Origin: Bradyrhizobium sp.
GTDB taxonomy: Bacteria; Pseudomonadota; Alphaproteobacteria; Rhizobiales; Xanthobacteraceae
Direction: 5' to 3'
Assembly (NCBI GenBank): GCA_013695565.1
Contig: JACDAG010000211.1
Location: 1 to 11,750 of the forward strand
DNA: 11,750 nt
Positions within the stretch are counted from its first letter, which is position 1. Each line of letters opens with the position of its first letter. Shown piece after piece: positions 1 through 5,606 of this stretch. The position numbers and the translations under genes were made by a program. The notes under the pieces were generated by a model. That model did not search any database. It saw nothing but the letters and a program-made list of their open reading frames with translations, and was not told the DNA's origin.

Positions 1-839
1 CGGTACGCTACTCTGATAATACCGAGATCGCGCCGCAGATCGAACTGCGCATGCACTTCGATCTCTATGCCGGCGTGCGCCCGGCACGGCTGATTCCGGG
101 CGTACCGAGCCCGATCGTCGGCGCGGACCAGAAGGGCATCGACCTTGTCCTGATCCGGGAATCCACCGAAGGCCTGTTCGCGTCGATGGGCAAGGGCGTC
201 GTGACCGATAACGAGGCGCGCGAGACGCTGGTCATCACGCGCAAGACCTCGGAGCGGCTGTTCGAGTTTTCGTTCCGCCTCGCCGAACGCCGCAAGGCCC
301 GCGGGCGGGCGAATGGCGGGCTGACCTGCGTCGACAAGGCAAACGTGTTCCGGGCGTTCGCGTTCTTCCGCGGCATGTTCGATGAGGCCGCCAAGCGTCA
401 CCCCGATGTCAGGGCCGACCGGCTCTATGTCGATGCCTGCTCGCTGATGCTGGTGAAGCGGCCCTGGGATTTCGACGTCATGGTGACGGAGAACATGTTC
501 GGCGATATTCTTTCCGATCTCGCCGCCGGCCTGATCGGCGGCCTCGGCATGGCGCCGTCCGCCGATATCGGCGACCGCCACGCAATCTTCCAGCCCTGCC
601 ACGGCACCGCGCCCGATATCATCGGACAGGGCAAGGCCAATCCAACGGCCATGATCCTGTCGGCGGCGATGATGCTGGACTGGCTCGCCGACAAACACGG
701 ACTGGAAAGTGCTGCCGAAGCCGGAGAGCGCATCGAGCGCGCGGTCGACAAGGCCTATGCCGATGGTATCAAGCCGATGGAATTCGGCGGCGGCAACGGC
801 ACCGCTGATATCACCAAGGCGGTGCTGGCGGGGCTGTAA
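1..839 (+). CDS. Isocitrate/isopropylmalate dehydrogenase-family protein, 5'-truncated by window edge
   Basis: This is the C-terminal part (278 visible residues, frame open from base 3) of a beta-decarboxylating dehydrogenase. The family oxidises a 2-hydroxy acid with NAD(P) and a divalent metal and releases CO2 in the cytoplasm. Seen: an LRMHFDLYAGVRP stretch matching the substrate-binding arginine region (LRxxxDLFANLRP in isopropylmalate dehydrogenases), IRESTEG, the catalytic-lysine segment VDKANV (about residue 112), YVDA with a metal-binding Asp, the signature ENMFGDILSD (about residues 163-172), and the NAD-loop motif HGTAPDI. Family members are about 350 residues, so roughly 80-90 N-terminal residues lie outside the window. 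The RLIPGVPSP stretch recalls tartrate/D-malate dehydrogenases, while VDKAN is isopropylmalate- or isocitrate-like, so the substrate is undecided. The FAD monooxygenase downstream suggests a catabolic role rather than leucine synthesis; this is inference. The internal ATG at 51 is not the true start. Confidence 0.9.
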   Translation, partial: VRYSDNTEIAPQIELRMHFDLYAGVRPARLIPGVPSPIVGADQKGIDLVLIRESTEGLFASMGKGVVTDNEARETLVITRKTSERLFEFSFRLAERRKARGRANGGLTCVDKANVFRAFAFFRGMFDEAAKRHPDVRADRLYVDACSLMLVKRPWDFDVMVTENMFGDILSDLAAGLIGGLGMAPSADIGDRHAIFQPCHGTAPDIIGQGKANPTAMILSAAMMLDWLADKHGLESAAEAGERIERAVDKAYADGIKPMEFGGGNGTADITKAVLAGL

Positions 840-908
840 ACCTACATCGGCACCGAAGTCGAGCGCTGGGCCGCCATCGTCAGGAATTCCGCGCCGATCT
901 CGAATAAC
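840..908 (+). pseudogene. Probable remnant of a TctC/Bug-type binding-protein C-terminus
   Basis: Directly after the dehydrogenase stop, and in the same frame, the DNA reads TYIGTEVERWAAIVRNSAP. This resembles the conserved C-terminal end of TctC/Bug periplasmic binding proteins of tripartite tricarboxylate transporters, which typically end with a helix of the form (F/Y)(I/V)xxExxRWxxVVxxA. The rest of such a gene is absent: the preceding codons belong to the dehydrogenase. The simplest reading is a deletion that removed the body of a tctC gene and left its tail. The reading frame runs on to a TGA at 954-956, but the resemblance stops near 895. The match is short and made from memory, so it could be coincidence. 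Confidence 0.4.
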
Positions 909-952
909 AAGAATTCTTTCGCAATGACTCTCCTGCACGGCCCGTGCCCGAC

Positions 953-2593
953 ATGAATGACACCAATGTCCTGATCGTTGGCGCCGGACCGGTCGGGCTC
1001 ACGCTCGCGATCGATCTGGCGTGGCGGGGCATCGACGTGACGGTGGTGGAGACGCGCGCGCCCGCAGCACCACCGGAGCCGAAATGCAACCACGTCGCCG
1101 CCCGCACCATGGAAATCTTTCGGCGGCTCGGCCTCGCCGACAAGGTCCGCAATGTCGGATTGCCGGCGGATTATCCGCACGACATCAGCTACCGCACGTC
1201 GTTTACCGGGCAGGAGCTGACGCGAATCCATATTCCCTGCCGGCGCGACCGCTTCACGGCCACCGACGGTCCCGACTGCAACTGGCCGACGCCGGAGCCG
1301 CCGCACCGCATCAACCAGATTTTTCTCGAACCGATCCTGTTCGAACATGCAGCCGCGCAATCGCGCATCCGTATCGTCAACCGGACTTCGGTCGAAAACG
1401 TGGTGGTCGAAGACGGCGGCGCCCGCGTCAATTTGCGCGACCTCGATAGCGGCGCCGTCAGTACGGTGAACTGCCGCTATTTGATCGGTTGCGACGGCGC
1501 GCGCTCGGTCGTCCGCAAGGCGATCGGCGCGGAATTGTCCGGCGACGCGGTGATCCAGCGCGTGCAGTCGACTTATATTCGTGCGCCCGGGCTGATCGAT
1601 TGCCAGCAGAGCGAACGTGCGTGGGGCACCGGCGCCATCAACCCGCGCCGCTCGGGCATAGTCTATGCGATCGACGGCCGCGAGCGCTGGCTGGTGCACA
1701 ATTACATGAAGCCGGGTGAGGGCGATTTCGACGAAGTCGACCGCGACGCTTGCCTGCGCACCATCCTCGGCGTGGAAGATGATTTCAGCTATGCGATCAT
1801 CTCCAGGGAGGACTGGTACGGCCGCCGCCTGATCGCCAGCAAGTTTCGCGATCGCTGCGCCTTCATTGCCGGCGATGCCGCGCATATCTGGGTGCCCTAT
1901 GCCGGTTTCGGCATGAATGCGGGGATTGCGGACGCCATGAATCTTTCGTGGCTGCTGGCGGCCCATCTCAATGGCTGGGCGCCTTCCGCCATTCTCGATG
2001 CCTATGAGGCGGAGCGCTGGCCGATCACCAGTCAGGTTTCACGGTTTGCGATGTCGCATGCGGAAGCCGAAATTCGCCGCCGCGGCGCGGTGCCGACGGA
2101 CATCGAGGACGCGGGGCCGCAGGGCGATCGTGTGCGGGACGAAGTCGGCCGGCTCACCTATGAGATCAACGTTCAGCAATACGCCTGCGCCGGGCTCAAC
2201 TTCGGCACCTATTACGACCGTTCGCCGATCATCGCCTATGATGGCGCCGAGCATCCGGCCTACACGATGAGTCTCTACACGCCCTCGACCGTTCCGGGCT
2301 GCCGCACGCCGCATTTTCGGCGCGCGGACGGCGGCTCGCTTTACGATGCCTTGGGCGAGGGGTTTACGCTGTTGCGGTTCGATGCGGCCGCGGATGTCGC
2401 GGCGCTCGAGGCGGCGGCGCGCCGACGGGGCGTGCCGCTTCTTGTGCTCGATGTCGCGAGACCGAACCTGGCTTGCTATGATGGTACTACGCTGGTGTTG
2501 TCGCGGCCGGACCAGCATGTGGCCTGGCGGGGCGCTCGGCTACCGGACGATCCGCTTGGGCTGATCGACCGCGTTCGCGGTGCCGCGCGTTAG
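953..2593 (+). CDS. FAD-dependent aromatic-type monooxygenase (PHBH/UbiH superfamily)
   Basis: A group A flavoprotein monooxygenase, expected to use NAD(P)H and O2 to hydroxylate an aromatic or related ring in the cytoplasm. Seen: the N-terminal FAD-binding GxGxxG (VGAGPVGLTLA), the DG motif (YLIGCDGARSVVR, about residue 180) and the GD motif with flavin-ribose Asp (FIAGDAAH, about residue 306). The usual PPxxGQGMN that follows is replaced by VPYAGFGMN. The last 100 or so residues (FTLLRFDAA to HVAWRG) look like the thioredoxin-like tail of the MhpA/phenol hydroxylase branch. The full length of about 546 residues fits that branch. A GTG at 944 would add three residues; ATG 953 is preferred because it places the first beta strand at the usual distance, but neither start has a clear ribosome-binding site. 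It lies 113 bases after the dehydrogenase on the same strand, so joint transcription is possible. The substrate is unknown. Confidence 0.88.
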   Translation: MNDTNVLIVGAGPVGLTLAIDLAWRGIDVTVVETRAPAAPPEPKCNHVAARTMEIFRRLGLADKVRNVGLPADYPHDISYRTSFTGQELTRIHIPCRRDRFTATDGPDCNWPTPEPPHRINQIFLEPILFEHAAAQSRIRIVNRTSVENVVVEDGGARVNLRDLDSGAVSTVNCRYLIGCDGARSVVRKAIGAELSGDAVIQRVQSTYIRAPGLIDCQQSERAWGTGAINPRRSGIVYAIDGRERWLVHNYMKPGEGDFDEVDRDACLRTILGVEDDFSYAIISREDWYGRRLIASKFRDRCAFIAGDAAHIWVPYAGFGMNAGIADAMNLSWLLAAHLNGWAPSAILDAYEAERWPITSQVSRFAMSHAEAEIRRRGAVPTDIEDAGPQGDRVRDEVGRLTYEINVQQYACAGLNFGTYYDRSPIIAYDGAEHPAYTMSLYTPSTVPGCRTPHFRRADGGSLYDALGEGFTLLRFDAAADVAALEAAARRRGVPLLVLDVARPNLACYDGTTLVLSRPDQHVAWRGARLPDDPLGLIDRVRGAAR

Positions 2594-2601
2594 GACTTGT
2601 T

Positions 2602-2624
2602 CGGTTCTGATGGAATCAGAACCG
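2602..2624. repeat. Perfect 10-bp inverted repeat after the monooxygenase gene
   Basis: CGGTTCTGAT (2602-2611) and ATCAGAACCG (2615-2624) are perfect complements around a GGA loop, beginning 9 bases after the monooxygenase stop. No T-run follows directly on the plus strand, although TTTTG occurs 12 bases later. It may help terminate transcription or protect the 3' end. Similar ATCAGAACC-type palindromes are, from memory, common between genes in Bradyrhizobium, so it may belong to a dispersed family. Confidence 0.75.
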
Positions 2625-2640
2625 GATCAGGCTGGTTTTG

Positions 2641-2670
2641 TTCGCGCGAACCGGTCCCGGTTCGCGCGAA
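2641..2670. repeat. Perfect 14-bp inverted repeat between convergent genes
   Basis: TTCGCGCGAACCGG (2641-2654) is perfectly complementary to CCGGTTCGCGCGAA (2657-2670) with only TC between. In RNA the two or three innermost pairs must open to make a loop, leaving a very stable stem. Each arm itself contains the palindrome TTCGCGCGAA. It is flanked by TTTTG on the left and AAAC on the right, so it could act as a terminator or transcription barrier for both the monooxygenase and the XRE regulator, which converge here. Confidence 0.75.
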
Positions 2671-2693
2671 AACACGAAGCAATCAATCTTCGT
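2669..2693 (-). terminator. Candidate intrinsic terminator of the XRE regulator gene
   Basis: Read on the minus strand, ACGAAG (2693-2688) pairs with CTTCGT (2679-2674) around an 8-base loop and is followed by GTTTT (2673-2669). The left arm overlaps the last codons of the XRE gene. The stem is only 6 bp, so termination may be partial; the strong 14-bp hairpin just beyond could back it up. Confidence 0.45.
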
Positions 2694-3078
2694 TTGCTGC
2701 AATCGATTCCATCAGGGACACCAGCTGACGCTGGACAGTCTGGTCCTTGATCTTGCTGTAGGCGCGCAGCAGACGCAGGCTGAAAGCGCTGTCGAGGAAC
2801 AGCAGGCTCTCGACCTCACGGGCCTTGCCATCGCCGTCGTAGAAGAAGGTGACGGGCACATCGAGCGCCGTGGCGATCGCTTGAAGACGAGCGGCGCCGA
2901 CACGGTTGACGCCCTTCTCGTACTTCTGGACCTGCTGGAAGCTGACGCCGAGCTTGTCGCCGAGCTCCGCCTGCGAGATCTTCTGTTCCACACGCCGCAG
3001 GCGAATACGCTTGCCCAATTCAATGTCGGGTTTGCCGGCACTGCGTTGTTTCATCTTCTTTGCTGCTGATGTTTTCAT
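2683..3078 (-). CDS. XRE-family helix-turn-helix regulator, PhrR/PraR-like
   Basis: A 131-residue DNA-binding regulator. A lysine-rich N-terminal tail is followed by an HTH_3 domain at about residues 20-80: GKRIRLRRVEQKISQAELG, then GVSFQQVQKYEKGVNRVGA, which holds the recognition helix, then LDVPVTFFYD. The C-terminal half (LLFLDSAFSLRLLRAYSKI onward) is helical and probably serves dimerisation. The SFQQVQKYEKGxNRVGAxRLQ pattern is shared with rhizobial PhrR and PraR, which act in stress response, quorum sensing and biofilm control; assigning that role here is inference. The ATG at 3078 is clear but its ribosome-binding site is weak (AAGGA lies about 14 bases upstream). It stands alone on the minus strand, with no obvious operon partner or operator. 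Confidence 0.9.
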   Translation of the reverse strand: MKTSAAKKMKQRSAGKPDIELGKRIRLRRVEQKISQAELGDKLGVSFQQVQKYEKGVNRVGAARLQAIATALDVPVTFFYDGDGKAREVESLLFLDSAFSLRLLRAYSKIKDQTVQRQLVSLMESIAANED

Positions 3079-3663
3079 TCTGGTTTTACCGTCCTTCGAT
3101 CGGGAAGCCCGGAGAATTAGGTCAGGGCCTCATCCGTATTTACAGCGTTAAGTTCGTCAGAATCGTGAGTTCGTCGCAAGAACCTCAGGATATCGAGCGA
3201 ATGCGAAATGGTAGCCAAACGCCCCGGCGCGATGGAAGCATCCTGGTACCGGCGGCGCTCGACCGCTTCGGGCCGTTCGCACCCGGGGCTTTTAGAGCAA
3301 ACCCCGCGCCCTATGTTTGCCAAAATATTCGGCCGACTACAACCACCGCGAGTTAGATGGCCACAGATTTTGGAAGCATACTTACCGTGTTGCGCCCATA
3401 GAATGGGTACTTCTACTGACTTCGCGGATCCGCTCGGGGGATTGCGAAATGGGCTTCCGGCGGGCTCTGACAACCTCCGAGAGCTTGCATCGCGCGCGCG
3501 CCTCAACCGCGATATCCGCGAAAAATAGCGTTCGTCGATGCGATTTCCAAATCAATCACGCGCTGGACAAGTGCGCAAAAGTTCTGGATCATCTGCGCAG
3601 GCTCTCACACGATCTATTGCGTGCCAGCGGCCGAGTTATTTTTAGTGCTTCGTGGAGAGGCTC
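3079..3663. other. 585-base stretch with no convincing gene
   Basis: This lies between the divergent XRE regulator and the small hypothetical gene. Open frames of about 100-130 codons occur on both strands, but they overlap each other, show no recognisable motif and have arginine/serine-rich composition typical of antisense shadows. A minor stem-loop (CCCAT-AGA-ATGGG near 3398-3410) is visible. The stretch looks less GC-biased than its neighbours. It must hold the promoters of the two flanking genes, but I cannot place them with confidence. No tRNA-like cloverleaf was seen. Confidence 0.5.
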
Positions 3664-3987
3664 ATGAAACGACGAACCGGACCGCCTCCAATCTACCTTG
3701 CAAGCTCGGGAACTGAAAAAATGCCGGTGGCCCATTCAGAGGAACGTCTGCTGTCGCTGCTCGCGACGCTGGAGGAATGCAGAGCGTTCCTGATGGATAA
3801 GGCCAGACCGGAAACGGCAAGATTGCTGTCATTGGCCATTCTCGAGCTGCGGATGGAGCTCCATCAGGTAACGGATTCCGAACTCAAGGCGTTGTGCGAT
3901 TTGATGGTGACGGAAGGCCAATCGACGCCCGACGCCAAGGCCGACCAGGGCCAGCGGCTGCCGCCTTATCTGAAGCTCGTCAAATAG
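3664..3987 (+). CDS. Small hypothetical protein (107 residues)
   Basis: The family is not recognised. The protein has a short basic start (MKRRTGPPPIY), a helical central region (EERLLSLLATLEECRAFLM, then ARLLSLAILELRMELHQV) rich in Leu, Glu and Arg, and a polar C-terminal tail ending LPPYLKLVK. It has no signal peptide or membrane segment and is probably a soluble helical protein. ATG 3664 is chosen because GGAGAGG (3654-3660) is a good ribosome-binding site with GGAG 6 bases upstream; the in-frame GTG at 3652 overlaps that site and is unlikely. A further in-frame ATG at 3721 (MPVAHSEERL) could start a shorter form that keeps the whole helical core. The codon pattern and good ribosome-binding site support a real gene. 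Confidence 0.65.
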   Translation: MKRRTGPPPIYLASSGTEKMPVAHSEERLLSLLATLEECRAFLMDKARPETARLLSLAILELRMELHQVTDSELKALCDLMVTEGQSTPDAKADQGQRLPPYLKLVK

Positions 3988-4040
3988 AGCTGCCGTCCAG
4001 GCGGGCGACTTCGCAGAATTCCGCTTGTTGGACCGCTTTT

Positions 4041-4071
4041 ACCCCTTTTTGGGGGTGCGACTCCTTGTCGC
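4041..4071. repeat. Two adjacent small stem-loops after the hypothetical gene
   Basis: ACCCC (4041-4045) pairs with GGGGT (4052-4056) around TTTTTG, and immediately afterwards GCGAC (4057-4061) pairs with GTCGC (4067-4071) around TCCTT. They lie about 55 bases past the stop at 3987, in the gap where the hypothetical gene and dctA converge. Neither is followed by a T-run, so a role in termination is uncertain. Confidence 0.45.
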
Positions 4072-4114
4072 TCGGCCCTCATGCCCGGACGCAAACAGCA
4101 CGATGCGAACCGTG

Positions 4115-4144
4115 CCCCATTGTTACTTTGCATGGGGTTGTTTT
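4115..4144 (+). terminator. Terminator-like hairpin within a dispersed repeat
   Basis: CCCCAT (4115-4120) pairs with ATGGGG (4132-4137) around an 11-base loop and is followed by TTGTTTT (4138-4144), giving an intrinsic-terminator shape for rightward transcription from the hypothetical gene. Its right part (4124-4144) is a 21-base repeat that recurs inverted at 10391-10411 with one mismatch. On the minus strand it lies 26 bases beyond the dctA stop. Confidence 0.5.
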
Positions 4145-4170
4145 CGCAATTTTGATCTGGGGCAAGATTG

Positions 4171-5490
4171 TCAGCCCGCCGTGACGTCCACCAGTTCCGT
4201 TCCTTCGAGCACGCGGCGCGCCTTGTCGCGGTCGAGATCGCCTTCCCAGGCCGCGACGACGACGGTCGCAACGCAGTTGCCGATCAAATTGCCGAGCGCC
4301 CGGGCCATGCCGATGAACCAGTCGACCGACAGCACCAGCACGAGCCCGATGGCCGGGATGCTCGGCACCGCATTCAGCGTCGCGGCCAGGATCACGATGG
4401 CGGAACCCGGCACGCCGTGCGCGCCCTTTGACGTGATCAGCGACACGCCGAGCACGAGCAGCAGGTCGCCGAACGACAGCGGCGTGTTGGTCGCCTGTGC
4501 GATGAACACGACCGCCAGCGTCAGGTAGATCGAGAAGGCATCGAGGTTGAAGGAATAGCCGGTGGGAATGACGAGGCCGACGACCGACTTCTTGACGCCC
4601 AGCGCTTCCAGCTTCTTCATGATCTGCGGCAGCACGGCATCGGAAGAGGCGGTGGCCAGCACGATGGTCAGTTCCTCGCGCAGGTATGCCAGGAATTTGA
4701 AGATGTTGAGTCCGGCCAGCGCCATCACGCTGCCGAGCACGCCGAGAATGAAGATCGCAACCGAGACGTAGAACAATGCAACCAGCGAGAGCAGTTGCTT
4801 GAGCGATCCGACGCCGTATTTGCCGACCGTGTAGGCCACCGCACCCATGACGCCGAGCGGCGCCACGCGCACGATCAGGCCCATGGCGCGGAACAGCACG
4901 GTCGACACCGCATCGATGAACGAGGTGATCTTCTCGCCCTTTTCGCCACCGACCAGCGCCAGGCTGGTGCCGAAGATGATCGCGAAGAACAACACCTGCA
5001 GCACGTCGTTGCGCGACAGGGCGTCGAACGAGGTGGTCGGGATGATGTTGACCAGGAAGGCGCCGATGCCGCCGCCCTGCAGCTTGTGGGCGTTGTCGGC
5101 ATAGGTATTGAGCGCCTTGGTATCGAGCGTCGCGGGATCGATGTTCATGCCGTGGCCGGGCCCGAACAGATAGGCGAGCAACAGGCCGACCACGAGTGCT
5201 ACCGTGGTCATCACCTCGAAATAGACCAGCGCCTTGACGCCGACCCGTCCGACCTTCTTGAGGTCGCCGGCGCCGGCAATGCCGTGCACGACGACACAAA
5301 ATACGATCGGCGCCACGATCATCGAGATCAGCTTCAGGAACGCATCGCTCAAGACCTTGAGCCCAACGGCAAAATCGGGCGCGGCCATTCCCAGCACGAT
5401 GCCGAGCAGGAGCGCCACCAGCACCTGGACGAAGAGGGAAGTATAGAGCGGCTTGTGCGTGTCGGTTGCCGTGGCGGTAATCGTGGTCAT
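4171..5490 (-). CDS. dctA: Dicarboxylate/amino acid:cation symporter (DctA/GltP family)
   Basis: A 439-residue inner-membrane secondary transporter of the DAACS family, importing C4-dicarboxylates or similar acids with H+ or Na+. Seen: LISMIVAPIVFCVVVHGIAG, the hairpin-1 serine region ATASSDAVLP (about residues 279-287), GLVIPTGYSFNLDAFSIY (TM7 region, about 305-322), the hairpin-2 region SKGAHGVPGSA (354-364), and TM8 with D390, R397 and N401 in the SVDWFIGMARALGNLIGN segment. R397 aligns with the Arg that binds the distal carboxylate in GltPh. The position that binds the amino group in glutamate transporters is Gly394, favouring plain dicarboxylates. Usual NLDGTS and GAAGVTG are altered to NLDAFS and GAHGVPG, so this may be a specialised paralogue. 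Start: ATG 5490 with GGAG 6 bases upstream. Expression is probably from the sigma-54 promoter at 5527-5543. The symbol marks the family; the substrate is unproven. Confidence 0.92.
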   Translation of the reverse strand: MTTITATATDTHKPLYTSLFVQVLVALLLGIVLGMAAPDFAVGLKVLSDAFLKLISMIVAPIVFCVVVHGIAGAGDLKKVGRVGVKALVYFEVMTTVALVVGLLLAYLFGPGHGMNIDPATLDTKALNTYADNAHKLQGGGIGAFLVNIIPTTSFDALSRNDVLQVLFFAIIFGTSLALVGGEKGEKITSFIDAVSTVLFRAMGLIVRVAPLGVMGAVAYTVGKYGVGSLKQLLSLVALFYVSVAIFILGVLGSVMALAGLNIFKFLAYLREELTIVLATASSDAVLPQIMKKLEALGVKKSVVGLVIPTGYSFNLDAFSIYLTLAVVFIAQATNTPLSFGDLLLVLGVSLITSKGAHGVPGSAIVILAATLNAVPSIPAIGLVLVLSVDWFIGMARALGNLIGNCVATVVVAAWEGDLDRDKARRVLEGTELVDVTAG

Positions 5491-5526
5491 GACGAGCTCC
5501 GTTGCCTGGTGCTTTCACATCAGCAG

Positions 5527-5543
5527 AGCAACTTACGTGCCAA
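5527..5543 (-). promoter_or_regulatory. Sigma-54 (RpoN) -24/-12 promoter of the dctA-type gene
   Basis: On the minus strand the sequence reads T-TGGCACG-TAAG-TTGCT, matching consensus TGGCACG-N4-TTGCW at every position, with GG and GC separated by exactly 10 bases. Transcription would start near 5517, giving a leader of about 26 bases before ATG 5490 that includes the GGAG ribosome-binding site. Sigma-54 promoters require an AAA+ activator; dctA genes of rhizobia are classically driven this way by DctD. No such activator gene is in the window. Confidence 0.88.
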
Positions 5544-5576
5544 AATGTCGCATGATCCGCGCGCCAGACACACAGC

Positions 5577-5596
5577 GGGACGCTCTCAATGGTCCC
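5577..5596. promoter_or_regulatory. Inverted repeat upstream of the sigma-54 promoter, possible activator site
   Basis: GGGAC (5577-5581) and GTCCC (5592-5596) form a dyad with a 10-base spacer. Its centre is about 70 bases upstream of the predicted dctA start, in the short gap after the kinase stop at 5607. Enhancer-binding proteins bind dyads upstream of sigma-54 promoters, although usually somewhat further away. The arms are only 5 bp, so chance is a real alternative. Confidence 0.3.
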
Positions 5597-5606
5597 AAAA
5601 ATTTAC

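Noticed and set aside
842..1966. 374-codon open frame antisense to the FAD monooxygenase
   Set aside because: It lies entirely over a gene with clear FAD-binding motifs, has no recognisable domain, and long antisense frames are expected in GC-rich DNA.
3117..3506. 129-codon minus-strand frame, and overlapping plus-strand frames at 3208-3528 and 3317-3667
   Set aside because: They overlap one another, have low-complexity Arg/Ser-rich composition, no motif and no clear ribosome-binding site.
3652..3663. GTG at 3652 as start of the small hypothetical gene
   Set aside because: It overlaps the GGAGAGG ribosome-binding site that is correctly placed for ATG 3664.
4079..5518. 479-codon minus-strand frame overlapping the symporter
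   Set aside because: It is out of frame with the clearly recognisable transporter and its translation is Arg/His/Gly-rich nonsense with no membrane helices.
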